64,000 nt of DNA, taken from positions 1,116,001-1,180,000 of the forward strand of contig JAKFAO010000009.1 in the NCBI GenBank assembly GCA_021527695.1. Reading direction: 5' to 3'. This document shows, piece by piece, positions 12,907-22,839 of this stretch (position 1 is its first letter; each line of letters opens with the position of its first letter). The notes beneath the pieces are model-generated. The model was given only the letters and a program-made list of their open reading frames with translations. It was not told the origin of the DNA and searched no databases. A program made the position numbers and the translations under genes. The stretch comes from Naematelia aurantialba (taxonomy: Eukaryota; Basidiomycota; Tremellomycetes; Tremellales; Naemateliaceae).

Positions 12907-15129
12907 ATGGCGGTCGTCCTCGTTGCTGCGGTTGCGGCTGCGTCTGTTCTCGCGCTCATAGCGATCACGGTACGTCGCTGCTTGCTTCCAGCGCGCCGCT
13001 TGCTCTTCACTCACATCCATCCTCATGATCATCACACCATGTCCCCGCGCTGACGCCACGCCACCCACAGCTCCACGTCCTCCTCATCATCTTCACGCCC
13101 GTCCCGGCCACACTACTACCCGTCGCAAAACAATACACCACCACCCCTGAGTCTGCACCCCGTCTCCTGCCCGCCTTAGTCCAACCTCGGCCCCGAAGCA
13201 CCACTCCTGAGGACGCTGAAGCAGACCCGGCAAGCCCCGCAGGATGCACACTCAGTATTGTGGTGCCTGCGTTCAATGAGGCGGAGCGCCTCGGCGTCAT
13301 GGTGGACGACGCGATGGAATGGCTCGTCGATCCCAGATCCGCAGCGGCGCTCGCGGCGGCCGATGCAGCCGGGTGCATGTTTGGTCCCAGCCACGACTCA
13401 CACTCACCATCGACGTCGCCAGAGGACGGAAAAGACTTCGGACTGACGGAGGTCAGAAACAAGGAGTCGCTTGGGTCAAGCGAGCACGAGAAGGCAAACG
13501 GGCGAGGGCCGGCTCTCGGCGCCGACGCGGTAGTGGAGCTCCTGGTGGTTGACGATGGAAGCTCTGATGGGACTGCCAAGGTGGCCCGTGAGCTCGCTGC
13601 GAAATGGGCTACGGTCCCCGGAGCGGATAGGGTGGAGATCAGGGTAGTCCGGCTGTTCCGTAATGTCGGTAAGGGCGGGACCGTTCAGCATGTAAGCCAA
13701 ATTTGTACCTTCTGCCCAAGTCCTATGTCCTACGACCTCCTTCCTACCGCCTGCCTCCTATCACCTACCTCCTATATGCTGCTGCCCCTAGTTGGCTTCT
13801 CCTTGTCATGCCTCAACGCTCCTCTTCTCTCACCGCCTTCCTTGGCATCTCATGTGCTTTGTTCTCCGTCCCTCTCCAGTGGTTCTTATGGCCTCATTCC
13901 ATTTCGTCGCCTCCGCCTTCTGCGCTCCGAGACCGCCGTGCTCAGTCCCCACCGTCGCGTCCACCAACAACGAGGTATAAGAGTCCCAACAATCTTTACG
14001 GACCCTGAGTGGCGCAACTTGCAAGCTGACCATTGCAGGGCGTTCTGCACGCAAGAGGAAGGTACATCCTCTTCGCCGACGCAGATGGTGCTACGCGGTT
14101 CTCTGACATCGCTCACCTCTTGGCCGCCATGCGCGAAGTGCAGGATGAACAAGGGCACGGGATGGTCGTCGGGTCCAGGGCGCATCTCGTGACTTCAGAT
14201 GCGGTAGTCAAGGTGAGGGCATATCCTCTCGATTCTCCCTCCCTGCATACGTATACATGCCCTGCTGCTCTCCTGCCTCTATCCCACATCATCAGCTCCC
14301 TGCTGCTCGCATCCCGAATACTGCTGGTGGGACCGCAGAATTCTTGGATCTTCCAAGATACCTACCACGAAGATTGCAAAGCAGCTGACAAGGCATTCAT
14401 TGGTGTAGAGAAGCAAAGCGCGAAACTTTTTAATGCACGGCTTCCACCTCTTTGTCAGGACTCTGGGCGTTGGCGGGATCCGTGATACCCAGTGTGGGTT
14501 CAAGGTGAGCCGGTGTTCAGCGTAACTTCCCGTAGAAGTGCTGATTGTTGGTTCCTCTGCCCTGACTCGTGATCTGTGCCTTCGATCTGTGCCCACGCTT
14601 GCTCCTAAATTTCTGACCTTTCGTCCTTTCATCGTGTGCTTTCTTCTCGTTGCTGGTGTCTCCCCCGCGCGGACAGCTCTTCACGCGCCAGACGGCGGCT
14701 CTGCTGTTCCCCAAGCTCCACCTCGCCCGCTGGTCATTCGACGTCGAGCTCCTCCTCCTTGCATCGCTCATATCGCCTCCTATTCCCGTCAAAGAGGTTC
14801 CGGTGGCATGGCACGAAGTGAATGGCTCCAAGATCCGCCTCGGGTGGGACTCGATAGGCATGGTCCGCGATCTGCTGGTGTTGAGGGGGAACCTGTTTTT
14901 CGGCCGGTGGATCGTACCTATCAGGCAGCGGCCGCGGCAGCTTCAGCAAGCGCGCGGGGCAGGGGGTGCAGCTACAGACAGCGTAGTTGGGCAGACGGAC
15001 AAGCTGCGGCAGACGGAGCGAGGGAAGGCGGACAAGCTGCGGCAGACGGACAAGCTGCGACGGACAGACCAGTCGGGGCAGACGGGGATACGACCGGATC
15101 GGCCGGGTGAGCCAGTACAGTACACGTAG
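12907..15129 (+). CDS. ALG5: Dolichyl-phosphate beta-glucosyltransferase
   Basis: Makes dolichyl-phosphate-glucose from UDP-glucose at the ER membrane, the donor for the last steps of N-glycan precursor assembly. Exons: 12907-12969, 13071-13691, 14039-14212, 14409-14504 and 14677-15129, all phase 0 (468 residues). The first two exons give an N-terminal membrane anchor. The GT-A (GT2) signature follows: [43 protein letters not shown], then [12 protein letters not shown] containing the metal-binding [20 protein letters not shown] and DTQCGFKLF are typical ALG5 blocks. The family usually has about 330 residues. The excess comes from a low-complexity insert between the first two motifs and from a repetitive C-terminal tail after [10 protein letters not shown], encoded by a DNA repeat (14990-15087). 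The tail is odd and may reflect repeat expansion into the 3' end of the gene. Confidence 0.93.
14990..15087 (+). repeat. Coding minisatellite in the ALG5 3' end
   Basis: Imperfect copies of GCAGACGGACAAGCTGCG are repeated in the last ALG5 exon and encode a QTDKLR-like tail. The unit is not a multiple of the ALG5 domain structure and looks like a late addition. Confidence 0.75.
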
Positions 15130-15962
15130 AGCTAGGGGTCGCCATCTGCATTGTGCATGATCTGCATTGTGCATGATCTGCATTGTGCATGATCTGCATT
15201 GTCCGTGTCGTGGGTATACCAGCCCGCCTCAATCCATGTCAGAGTGAGACTGGCTGTGGTAGCGTGAGCAGCTTCAGCGCCGATCCCCCTGCTGCGCACG
15301 CTTGCGGGGCAGGGCAGGGAGGTTTGTTATTGTATCAAGGTGCCGGCGGCTATTGCCAGTCACGTTGCAGGCATGCACGGTCTCTTCTGTACTGGCAATG
15401 CTTGGACCGGGATCGGGGTGCGCGTGTCTTTGGCTGGACGGGTCAAGCACGGAAGGCCGCTTCACTCCTGCGCTGATCACCCGTGCACCAAGCACCCAAG
15501 TACGAGTGGCGAATGCTGATGAGTGGCGGAGTGTGCAGGTATCTCTTTCGCCTTGCGTTGCAGAGTTCTTAGGGGTGTTTACGATTCTCAAGTACAGTAT
15601 CAGTCCACGACGCACACGGATATAAATCCAACGCCGAATAGTTGCCACTGCTGGGATTAGGTTCACGAGACTGGCTTTGAAGATGGGACATTGGTAGGAC
15701 TTGGGAGATGGGTATGGGAGACGGGCATGGGCTGGACGACCCGCCAAAATTAGACACCCACGAGCGCCGTGGTGTTTCGTCTGCGCGGCTGTCGCGGGTC
15801 TGGTGAAACGATACATCATGTGCATCTATCGTAACCTGCCTACATGGACTGCGACGGCACAGCAAACGCACTGGCAATGACCATGGCAACGGCTAGGGCG
15901 GCGGCAATGGCAACAGCGAAGTCGACTGTCGCGCAACGCAACACCAATAGTTACCATACACG
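15130..15962. other. Convergent intergenic region between ALG5 and the SLC35F-like gene
   Basis: The 3' ends of two convergent genes. It contains a 16-bp minisatellite at 15144-15202 just after ALG5. No gene is seen in the remaining 750 bp. Confidence 0.5.
15144..15202. repeat. Minisatellite, 16-bp unit GCATTGTGCATGATCT, about 4 copies
   Basis: Nearly perfect head-to-tail copies about 15-75 bp past the ALG5 stop codon; the last copy is diverged. Confidence 0.85.
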
Positions 15963-17873
15963 CTACCCCTCCCCCTCGTACAACAACACACCAAAGCCGA
16001 CACAGATCATCCCCACGCCCAGGAGCGTCTGCAGATCCGGCACATGCCCCATCCACACGGCATCGACGATGGCGACGAGGCCGATCGTGAGCAGGTTCGC
16101 GACGGACGATGTGGTGGGACCCCAGATACCGATCAGGACCATCAGTCCGGCATTCTGCGAGCGGCGGCGGTGCGTGCAGAGTGCAACGTGCAGATGAAGA
16201 AGGGAATGGTGTGCAGACGTGCAGACGCGTAGAATGTGCCGAGGTGCCGACGTTTAGAATGTGCGGAGAAAGGAAGGAGGGCGAGCCGGTGTTGCAGGCG
16301 AATTGCAGTCGAATAGAGAAGCAGGCGAGCCAAGAAAATACCAAAAGTAAAGGTAAGCTCAACATCCTCGGACAGTTCCAAATCACGCACATACAACGCC
16401 CCGCCCCATGCCACCACGCCCAGCTCAGCCCACGTATCCCAGCCGCCCGGCCAGCGGAACACCTCGACCCCCGTCCAATGCAGAAGGGGGATTGGCACCC
16501 ACAGCATCACAGCCGTCGCGACGCCCAAACAGCTAGTCAGGAAATTCGCCAGCAGGGCAGGCGGGAGCGGCGGACGATGCTCCATGCCGGGATCTCGTAC
16601 CGTCAGTGTAGATTGGAGAGGGGTATCGAATGGCTGCTCCGGTTGCGACGGCGGCAGCGACGATGACGATGGCAACGGCGGGGAAAGGAGTGGCGTGCGT
16701 GACATGCGGCGGTCAGAGGGGGAAAGCGATGAACGCTGAGATCGGGGTCCACGGGCAGTACGGTATAGGGTTGGCGGGGGTGAGATGGTTCGTGATTCGG
16801 AAGACGTCCGTGCTTCCCCGGCGTCGATTTCAGGGGCAGCTTTGAGCGAAGGAGAAGGCTCTTCCAGCGGCTCCAGGGGTTCCAGCGGCTCCAGCGGCGT
16901 GGGAGAGAGGGCAGAGTAGTCGCTGGCATTATCGTTGTCATGGGCGACAGTATGAGACTCGGGCAACACCATCTTGTACACCACCTCGTACAGTCCTAGC
17001 AGGACGGCACCTGTTTCGTAAGCGTCAGTCTTGCCGACCGCTCGAGCTGCTGCATCTGGTTGGAAGACGGCCGACGTCCGACAGAAAGCGAAGAAACTTG
17101 CCAGCCATCATGACGAGATCGCCAAACACCCTGCTCCCAACGTCGGGGCCATCCTCCTCCCGCCGTTGACCCTGTTCACCCGCTCCGACATCACTGCTCC
17201 CGAGCCCGTCGAGGGAAATGACAATGACACCCGCAAAGGCCAGGGCGATGCTGCCTCCTGTGATGCGGCTGAGCGGCTGGCCGAGAAGGGCCATGGAGAA
17301 GAAGTAGGCGTGAAAGGAGCTGGTGGCGTAGATGGCGGTCACGTCCATCGCCGTCGTATATACCATCGAGACGAACCAGCTCAGCGCGGGAATGCTGACC
17401 AGCAGTGTGAGCCATGTGACGCGCCAACACCAGCTGCGCGCAATGTCTGCCCATCGCAAATGCCCGCGGGCGCCAGAATGGTAGTCGTGGACATAGTCGG
17501 GCGCGACCGTTGGCGCTTTCCCGAGCTGATGAGCGATGGTATGTAAGAGTCCCTCGAGGTACGTCGATATTGGTACACGGGGGGAGACGACGGCGAGAAG
17601 GAGCAGGTGTAGAGGGAAGATGAGCGAGAATGTGATATGCGTGAGGAAAAAGGTAAAGTACGGCTGGTTGTACCCCGCCTGCCCGGTGAGGTAGGATGCC
17701 ACCTCTGTCTGCGCTGCGGCCGCAATTACGATGCCGATCAAGATCAGTAATGGGAGTACATGGCGTCGCAGGGATCGAGGAGCGGCCAGCGAATGCACAG
17801 AGGCCAACGAGGCGAGTGAGGCCAGCGAGGGCCTGCGAGCACGCGCATGAGTCGGCAGTGAGGAGCTCGTCAT
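15963..17873 (-). CDS. SLC35F-like transporter of the drug/metabolite (EamA) superfamily
   Basis: A multi-pass membrane protein of 527 residues, probably in an internal membrane; the substrate is unknown. Exons: 17102-17873, 16391-17010 and 15963-16154. Recognisable blocks are SWFVSMVYTTAMDVTAIYAT, MMAGAVLLGLYEVVYKMV across the first junction, and NAGLMVLIGIWGPTTSS followed by VANLLTIGLVAIVDAVW across the second. These match the SLC35F/YML018C-type arrangement as I know it. About 130 Pro/Ser-rich residues are inserted between helices in the middle exon. The first intron (17011-17101) starts with GC, not GT (G|GCAAGT...ACAG|GT). The phase only works with this donor, so it is a GC-AG intron. 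The second intron (16155-16390) is ordinary GT-AG. The gene is divergent from POF1 with 343 bp between start codons. Confidence 0.85.
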
Positions 17874-18216
17874 GGCCTGCTAGAGTTGCCTCTGGCGGGT
17901 GCCAGTGGAGCGAGGTACACGAGGGATCATCGACACATGATGCAGGAGCGAGGCAGAGCTTGCGATCGAGCTCTTTTGGTGTGCAAAGCTCGCAACGGAT
18001 ACCACAGCGACAGCAAGACACGGTCAGACAGACTGGATGGCAAGGTTAAAATGCAACGAGTGATCGACCGTTTTATCTGGTCGCCTTGTCGGTACTCGTA
18101 CCTCTGAAGCATACTCTATGCACACCACCTCCCTAAGCCTGTCTATCGCCCGGACTCTCACCTGAAGCTGCCATATCGGCAGGCGCAGCTTCCCAAGCTG
18201 GCAGCCTAACGACATC
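17874..18216. promoter_or_regulatory. Divergent promoter region, SLC35F-like gene / POF1
   Basis: 343 bp separate the two start codons on opposite strands, so both promoters must lie here or overlap. No specific operator can be named from sequence. Confidence 0.5.
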
Positions 18217-19227
18217 ATGTCGACAGCGCCGGTGCCGACGCCGACATCGATCCCGACCTCTCTTCCCGCCGGAGCATTACACCTAACCCATCTCTCCCCG
18301 TCCACCTGGCCTCTTCCCTCTGCGTCTCCCTCCCCCTCCCCAGCCGCTACTTCCTCCTCCTCTTCCTCCTCCAACTCGCAAACATCGCCTCATACCCCCA
18401 TCCACATCTGCGTCCTCGACTCATCGTTTAACCCACCAACCCTAGCCCACCTGGCCCTGGCATCTTCTGTCCCCCCGCCCTCGTTGGCGGCGTCCGCGGG
18501 CCCATATACTGCCCGACTCCTGCTCTTCTCCCTACGTAATGTCGATAAACGACCCCAACCGTCTGACCCAACGCTCGAGCAACGGCTCGCGATGGTCCAC
18601 CTCCTTGCATCGCGAATGACAGATCTGCCCATCGCTGTTGGGGTGCTGGACGAGCCGACATTTGCTGGCAAATCGCTCGTTGTGCATAACTACCTGCGAC
18701 GGCTAATGGCAACGGCGACTAGAATGCCCGATACACATACCGATACGGCTGCTGCTACGACTACAGCTACGGGTACCGCTACGGTTACAGCTATGGATAT
18801 CGCTACGGATATGTCGCTTCAGCAGCCGCCAGTCCACCTGACGTTCTTGATTGGCACCGACACGCTCACGCGCTTCTTCGAGCCGCGGTACTACGCCTCC
18901 GCATCCGACAACGGCGGTATGCCAGGCGTGCTCCGGCGGTTCTTCGCCGACCCTCCAGACGGACAGGGATCTAGCATCGTCGCCGCCCGCCGAGGCGGGT
19001 CTCACCAAGATCGAACTGTAGAAGACGCGGTGCTGGCGAGCGACGAGGCGAAGCCGTGGGCCCAGGAGGGCAAGGTGTCGCTCCTTGGGAGGGGGGATGA
19101 AGCGTGGGTAGGGACAAGTAGTACAAGAGTCAGAGAGGCTGTCAAGCGGGGCGATCTGGCCGAGCTGCAGAGCCTGGTGCCTTCTGAAACAGCGCAGTAC
19201 GTCTTGCAGCAGGGTCTGTACCGATAG
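18217..19227 (+). CDS. POF1: POF1-like nicotinamide-mononucleotide adenylyltransferase
   Basis: A single-exon protein of 336 residues. It has the nucleotidyltransferase fold of the NMNAT family: FNPPTLAHLAL at residues 71-81 is the nucleotide-binding motif of the T/HxGH class, and TSSTRVREA at about 300-308 is the second conserved motif (ISSTxxR). The family joins NMN and ATP to form NAD; yeast Pof1 is reported to have this activity. The N-terminal 58 residues are Ser/Pro-rich. Residues around 170-200 are a Thr/Ala-rich insert encoded by imperfect GCTACG/GATACG repeats, likely a surface loop. The gene is divergent from the transporter on its left and convergent with the mitochondrial protein on its right. 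Confidence 0.85.
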   Translation: MSTAPVPTPTSIPTSLPAGALHLTHLSPSTWPLPSASPSPSPAATSSSSSSSNSQTSPHTPIHICVLDSSFNPPTLAHLALASSVPPPSLAASAGPYTARLLLFSLRNVDKRPQPSDPTLEQRLAMVHLLASRMTDLPIAVGVLDEPTFAGKSLVVHNYLRRLMATATRMPDTHTDTAAATTTATGTATVTAMDIATDMSLQQPPVHLTFLIGTDTLTRFFEPRYYASASDNGGMPGVLRRFFADPPDGQGSSIVAARRGGSHQDRTVEDAVLASDEAKPWAQEGKVSLLGRGDEAWVGTSSTRVREAVKRGDLAELQSLVPSETAQYVLQQGLYR

Positions 19228-19260
19228 AGCGTAAAGGCTAGAGCCTAGAGCCCAGACCAC

Positions 19261-19295
19261 TGAACACTGAACACTGAACACCGAACACTGAACAC
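19261..19295. repeat. Tandem TGAACAC repeat
   Basis: Five copies of GAACACT/GAACACC just after the POF1 stop codon, in the 3' flank. Confidence 0.75.
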
Positions 19296-19461
19296 GTAGA
19301 CACCCTGGCACATTGTAGACGGTAGAGGCACGAATAGACTGCAACAATGCATTTTGTTGTGCTACAGTAACTAAATGCCAGATATGCAGGATGCGGTCGA
19401 CAGCTTGGCTCGTCACCACGGCCGCCTCGACCATGCCATTTCCATGCCAGATCGACCCATG

Positions 19462-22275
19462 CTATGCTGATGACACCATGTCCTGCCTCTCCGTCTTTCG
19501 CTTCCGCTCAGCCTCTTTGACCTTCCATCCATGCCCCATTTCCAGCCGCATCAACAACGCCAACCGGTCGTCCGAAATCACCCCTGCCACCAGTGGAGGG
19601 AGCTGCTCCTTCCCCTGCCCCGGCAACGGCCACGATATCGGCTCGGCTTGCATCAAACCCCACGGCTCGACATTTTCTTCCGGAACGTCCATCAGCTTTC
19701 GCACCCAGTTGACCCTGAGCGGGAGACCACATTGCTCCATGTCCGATAATAGCGTTTTGAGGCGGTTACGCTGGCGCACATGGTCCTTCCCGACTAAGAC
19801 GCCCGGTTCGTTCAGTCCCCACCGCACCGACATGCCTTTCATTACCAGGTCGAAAATCTCTGTGCCGAATTCAAAGTCCCCCTTGGTCACTCGATGCCGA
19901 GCTTCGACGTAGACTGCCCAGATCATGTCTTCTGGCTCGGCGGGTTTATTCATCAACCGGTATATCGGAATGGGCCATTTAGTCCCGTTCAGACGATACA
20001 CCGTGTGAAGTCCCCAGATCTTGAGCATCGTCTCGAAATCGTCACGCCGGCGACGCAGAGCGGGAGGTACCCTTGCGGTTGGATCGTCAACGGTCTTGCG
20101 GTATATTGCTGCAGCTTGCCGCTCGGCTTTCAGAGCCAGAAGGAATATGCGATGACCGAGGATAGCCCAGTTGGATGTCGTCTCAACGGCGGCCTTTTCG
20201 ATCCCACGCAATATCGCGCTATACACTTCGGGACTCAATGCCCTGGCAGTTGGTCGCCCAGACCATCCAGGCTTGGCATCATGCAATTCAAGTAGCGTCT
20301 TGACCAGATCTTCGTTCATCCATTTGGCGAAGCCGAGAAATGGCAAAAGGCGATAGATTGTCTGACGCATGCGGTAGAACTGCCCGGTAGCCGCCAACGA
20401 GTCGAACAGAGCGACGATAGATGCCTCATTGGGCTCAATCTTCACCTCTTCTCCCGGCACAATCGCTTGCGCTATCCTGAGGCTGAGCGAAGACGCTCCG
20501 TCTCGATCGTCGTCCAACGGGATGGGTCGTCTAAACCGAAACTCGGCGTACTCCTCACCCGACTTTTTTGCTGATTGAACCGCAGGGTCGTTGAATTTTG
20601 GCACCTCCCATTTTCCCACTCCTCTCTCTCCGTGGCGAAGGGCGCGAGCGAGCAGTCGCTCTTCGCTGAGGGACGTCCTCTTGAACAGAACTCCCATCGA
20701 TTTATCGGTCAACCACCTCAGGCCCAGCTTTGCTGATCCGGCCATGACCACATTATGCACATTGCTCATCGACAAGGCAAACCTGCCAAACGAAGAATTG
20801 ATGTATGGCATCAGTTTTGCAAGTCCTTCGGGGTACCGGAGGCGATCGTACGCATAGCGCAACAAAACCATACAGCCGCGGAGATTGAGTGAACTGGTCA
20901 TGTATAGGTGTGCACCGGAGACCACACCGATTGGTCGCGGAAAGGGAACCGGCGAGAACGGCACCCGCCAAAGTAGAGAAGTGAGCGCAAGATGGACATG
21001 CGTCGAGGCTTGATAAGCCCATGCGTCGTCTTCTGGTGGAGGCGCGGTGAAGGATTCCGGATATATAGCCGGCCAAAGAGGACTCTTTGATAGCCTGTCG
21101 ATCAGGACGTTGCAGGCTATAGCCGGGATGGTGCGGGACAGCACCAGAGACGCTAGCATGGCACAAGCGCGCATCGAAGCGGCAAAGTCGGCAGGTGTGG
21201 CCTTGTCGGGATCCAGTTCAAGTGTCTCGAGAATCTGGGCCAAGAGGTATGGGCCCGGCGGCGGCACGAGCTTGGGAGGAGAGCATGGAACGGGGACAGG
21301 GAAACGGATGAGCTTCTCCCTGAGAGAAAGGTTGTGAGGATGCCACAGATCGAGGCGGTCGTGTGGTGACAGAACTTCGCCCGGTAGGGCCCATGATCGG
21401 ACATCTCGCCACCACATCTTGAGTAACGGGGATTTCCTCTCTCGCGTCTCGCGATCTCGTGGCGGTCCGCCCCCCGCATAGAAGTCGCTTGGATCTGCCC
21501 CACTTGCCACGCGACCCTCGGTCACCCATTCCTCCACCAGCCCGACATAGACCTTTGCAGCGATCGCATACTGCTTCTCCGCCAAGCAGTGCTCGACAAC
21601 CGAGTAATACACCTCGAGTGGCCGCGGATGACGGGAATGCTGCAGTCGGTCTAGGGTATGAAGAAGATTTCGCAGGAGGCGGGAAGGGGGTTTCGCTGCG
21701 AACTCGGCAAAGCTTGCTTCGTCAGAAGAAGCAAGTGTAGAGGTCTCGGCGGGGACTTCCTTGGGGAGTGGGGGTTCGATTGGGAAGATTGCTGCTAGGG
21801 TTTTCGGATGGACGAGTCCACGGGGATGCCGGGGTCCAGGTCGCATCACGGCACGTCTAAGCACTTGCCTCGTGATTGGTCGATCGGGTGTGCGACGGAG
21901 AAGGGTATGTAAGAGTATGTGAAGGTCTATTCGACCAAGACTCTCTACTGGAGGCAGTCCGGCCACCAGAAGCGCCCGCTGCAGAGTCGAATATGTGCAT
22001 CTCTCGTTGATGACCGACCGCAGCACTGTGCGCAGGTATCTTGCATCCGCGCTCGAACGACCTGCGTCTGCGATATCCACGCGGTCGTACGACTGTGTCT
22101 CGGCATCGTGTAACGGCTGTTGTGATGGGCCAGCGCCATACACCGCCCCCAACTCCTGAACGAGCTCCTCATCGGCCTCTTGTAGCGCCCTCGCGAGTGA
22201 TGATGCTGAGCGCGCGGCGATCGTCCATGTACCAAGGGCTCGAGAATGTGGCCTCAGAAAGGCCGACCGTATCAT
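19462..22275 (-). CDS. Large predicted mitochondrial protein (hypothetical)
   Basis: A single open frame of 937 residues without introns, unusual in this intron-rich window. The N-terminus (MIRSAFLRPHSRALG, then SASSLARAL) is rich in Arg, Ser and Ala and lacks acidic residues, as expected for a mitochondrial presequence. The rest is mixed alpha-helical-looking sequence with many Leu, Arg and Trp residues. Fungal mitochondrial gene-expression factors with helical repeats (PPR-like) often look like this, but I can point to no clear repeat motif, so no function is assigned. The start at 22275 is the first ATG and gives the presequence. The gene is divergent from the decapping-activator gene (564 bp between starts). 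Confidence 0.75.
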   Translation of the reverse strand: MIRSAFLRPHSRALGTWTIAARSASSLARALQEADEELVQELGAVYGAGPSQQPLHDAETQSYDRVDIADAGRSSADARYLRTVLRSVINERCTYSTLQRALLVAGLPPVESLGRIDLHILLHTLLRRTPDRPITRQVLRRAVMRPGPRHPRGLVHPKTLAAIFPIEPPLPKEVPAETSTLASSDEASFAEFAAKPPSRLLRNLLHTLDRLQHSRHPRPLEVYYSVVEHCLAEKQYAIAAKVYVGLVEEWVTEGRVASGADPSDFYAGGGPPRDRETRERKSPLLKMWWRDVRSWALPGEVLSPHDRLDLWHPHNLSLREKLIRFPVPVPCSPPKLVPPPGPYLLAQILETLELDPDKATPADFAASMRACAMLASLVLSRTIPAIACNVLIDRLSKSPLWPAIYPESFTAPPPEDDAWAYQASTHVHLALTSLLWRVPFSPVPFPRPIGVVSGAHLYMTSSLNLRGCMVLLRYAYDRLRYPEGLAKLMPYINSSFGRFALSMSNVHNVVMAGSAKLGLRWLTDKSMGVLFKRTSLSEERLLARALRHGERGVGKWEVPKFNDPAVQSAKKSGEEYAEFRFRRPIPLDDDRDGASSLSLRIAQAIVPGEEVKIEPNEASIVALFDSLAATGQFYRMRQTIYRLLPFLGFAKWMNEDLVKTLLELHDAKPGWSGRPTARALSPEVYSAILRGIEKAAVETTSNWAILGHRIFLLALKAERQAAAIYRKTVDDPTARVPPALRRRRDDFETMLKIWGLHTVYRLNGTKWPIPIYRLMNKPAEPEDMIWAVYVEARHRVTKGDFEFGTEIFDLVMKGMSVRWGLNEPGVLVGKDHVRQRNRLKTLLSDMEQCGLPLRVNWVRKLMDVPEENVEPWGLMQAEPISWPLPGQGKEQLPPLVAGVISDDRLALLMRLEMGHGWKVKEAERKRKTERQDMVSSA

Positions 22276-22839
22276 TCTCGCTCTGCCCCAAGCTCATCAG
22301 CTAGACTCCCTTGGCTGAGACCCATAAGGCATACCTCTACACGTCCCGCCATGTGTTCCCTGCTTGGTGTAGACTGATATCTCAGCACGAGCTCTTTCAA
22401 GGCTGCTTTGTATTTTGGATCACCGTCTGGCGACTTTCTCCGGCGCACACTACCGATGGCTGGCGTTATCAGGCTCAGTTGATAGTTATCAGGCTCACAC
22501 TGCCATTCATTGGCGGCCTGCTGGATGCGTTCCTCTCCTCATCTCCCAACTTATCCGACTCGGCTCGCAATAACAACAAATCGACTCTTTTCTCCAGTGT
22601 CCTTGTCTGGCAAGCACCTTGGAGGCTCCCGTACCGTTGCCCAATTGTGGCTCTCCAGCCCCATCCTCTCATCCCTCTTTTGTTCGTCCAAACACTACTG
22701 CAGACGATTCTGGTTTCAGGACAAGCAGGGCTCATCCTTGTCGGCTCCCAACCCCGCACGGGAAAGCATCTTTCAAGTAATTGTGTTGGTCTTTTGCATC
22801 TTCCTCTCGACCTGATTCTGACTTTGATTCGAAAACAGC
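22276..22839. promoter_or_regulatory. Divergent promoter region, mitochondrial protein / PNRC-like gene
   Basis: 564 bp between oppositely oriented start codons. The plus-strand half is pyrimidine-rich near 22540-22800, typical of fungal leaders. No defined binding site is recognised. Confidence 0.45.
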
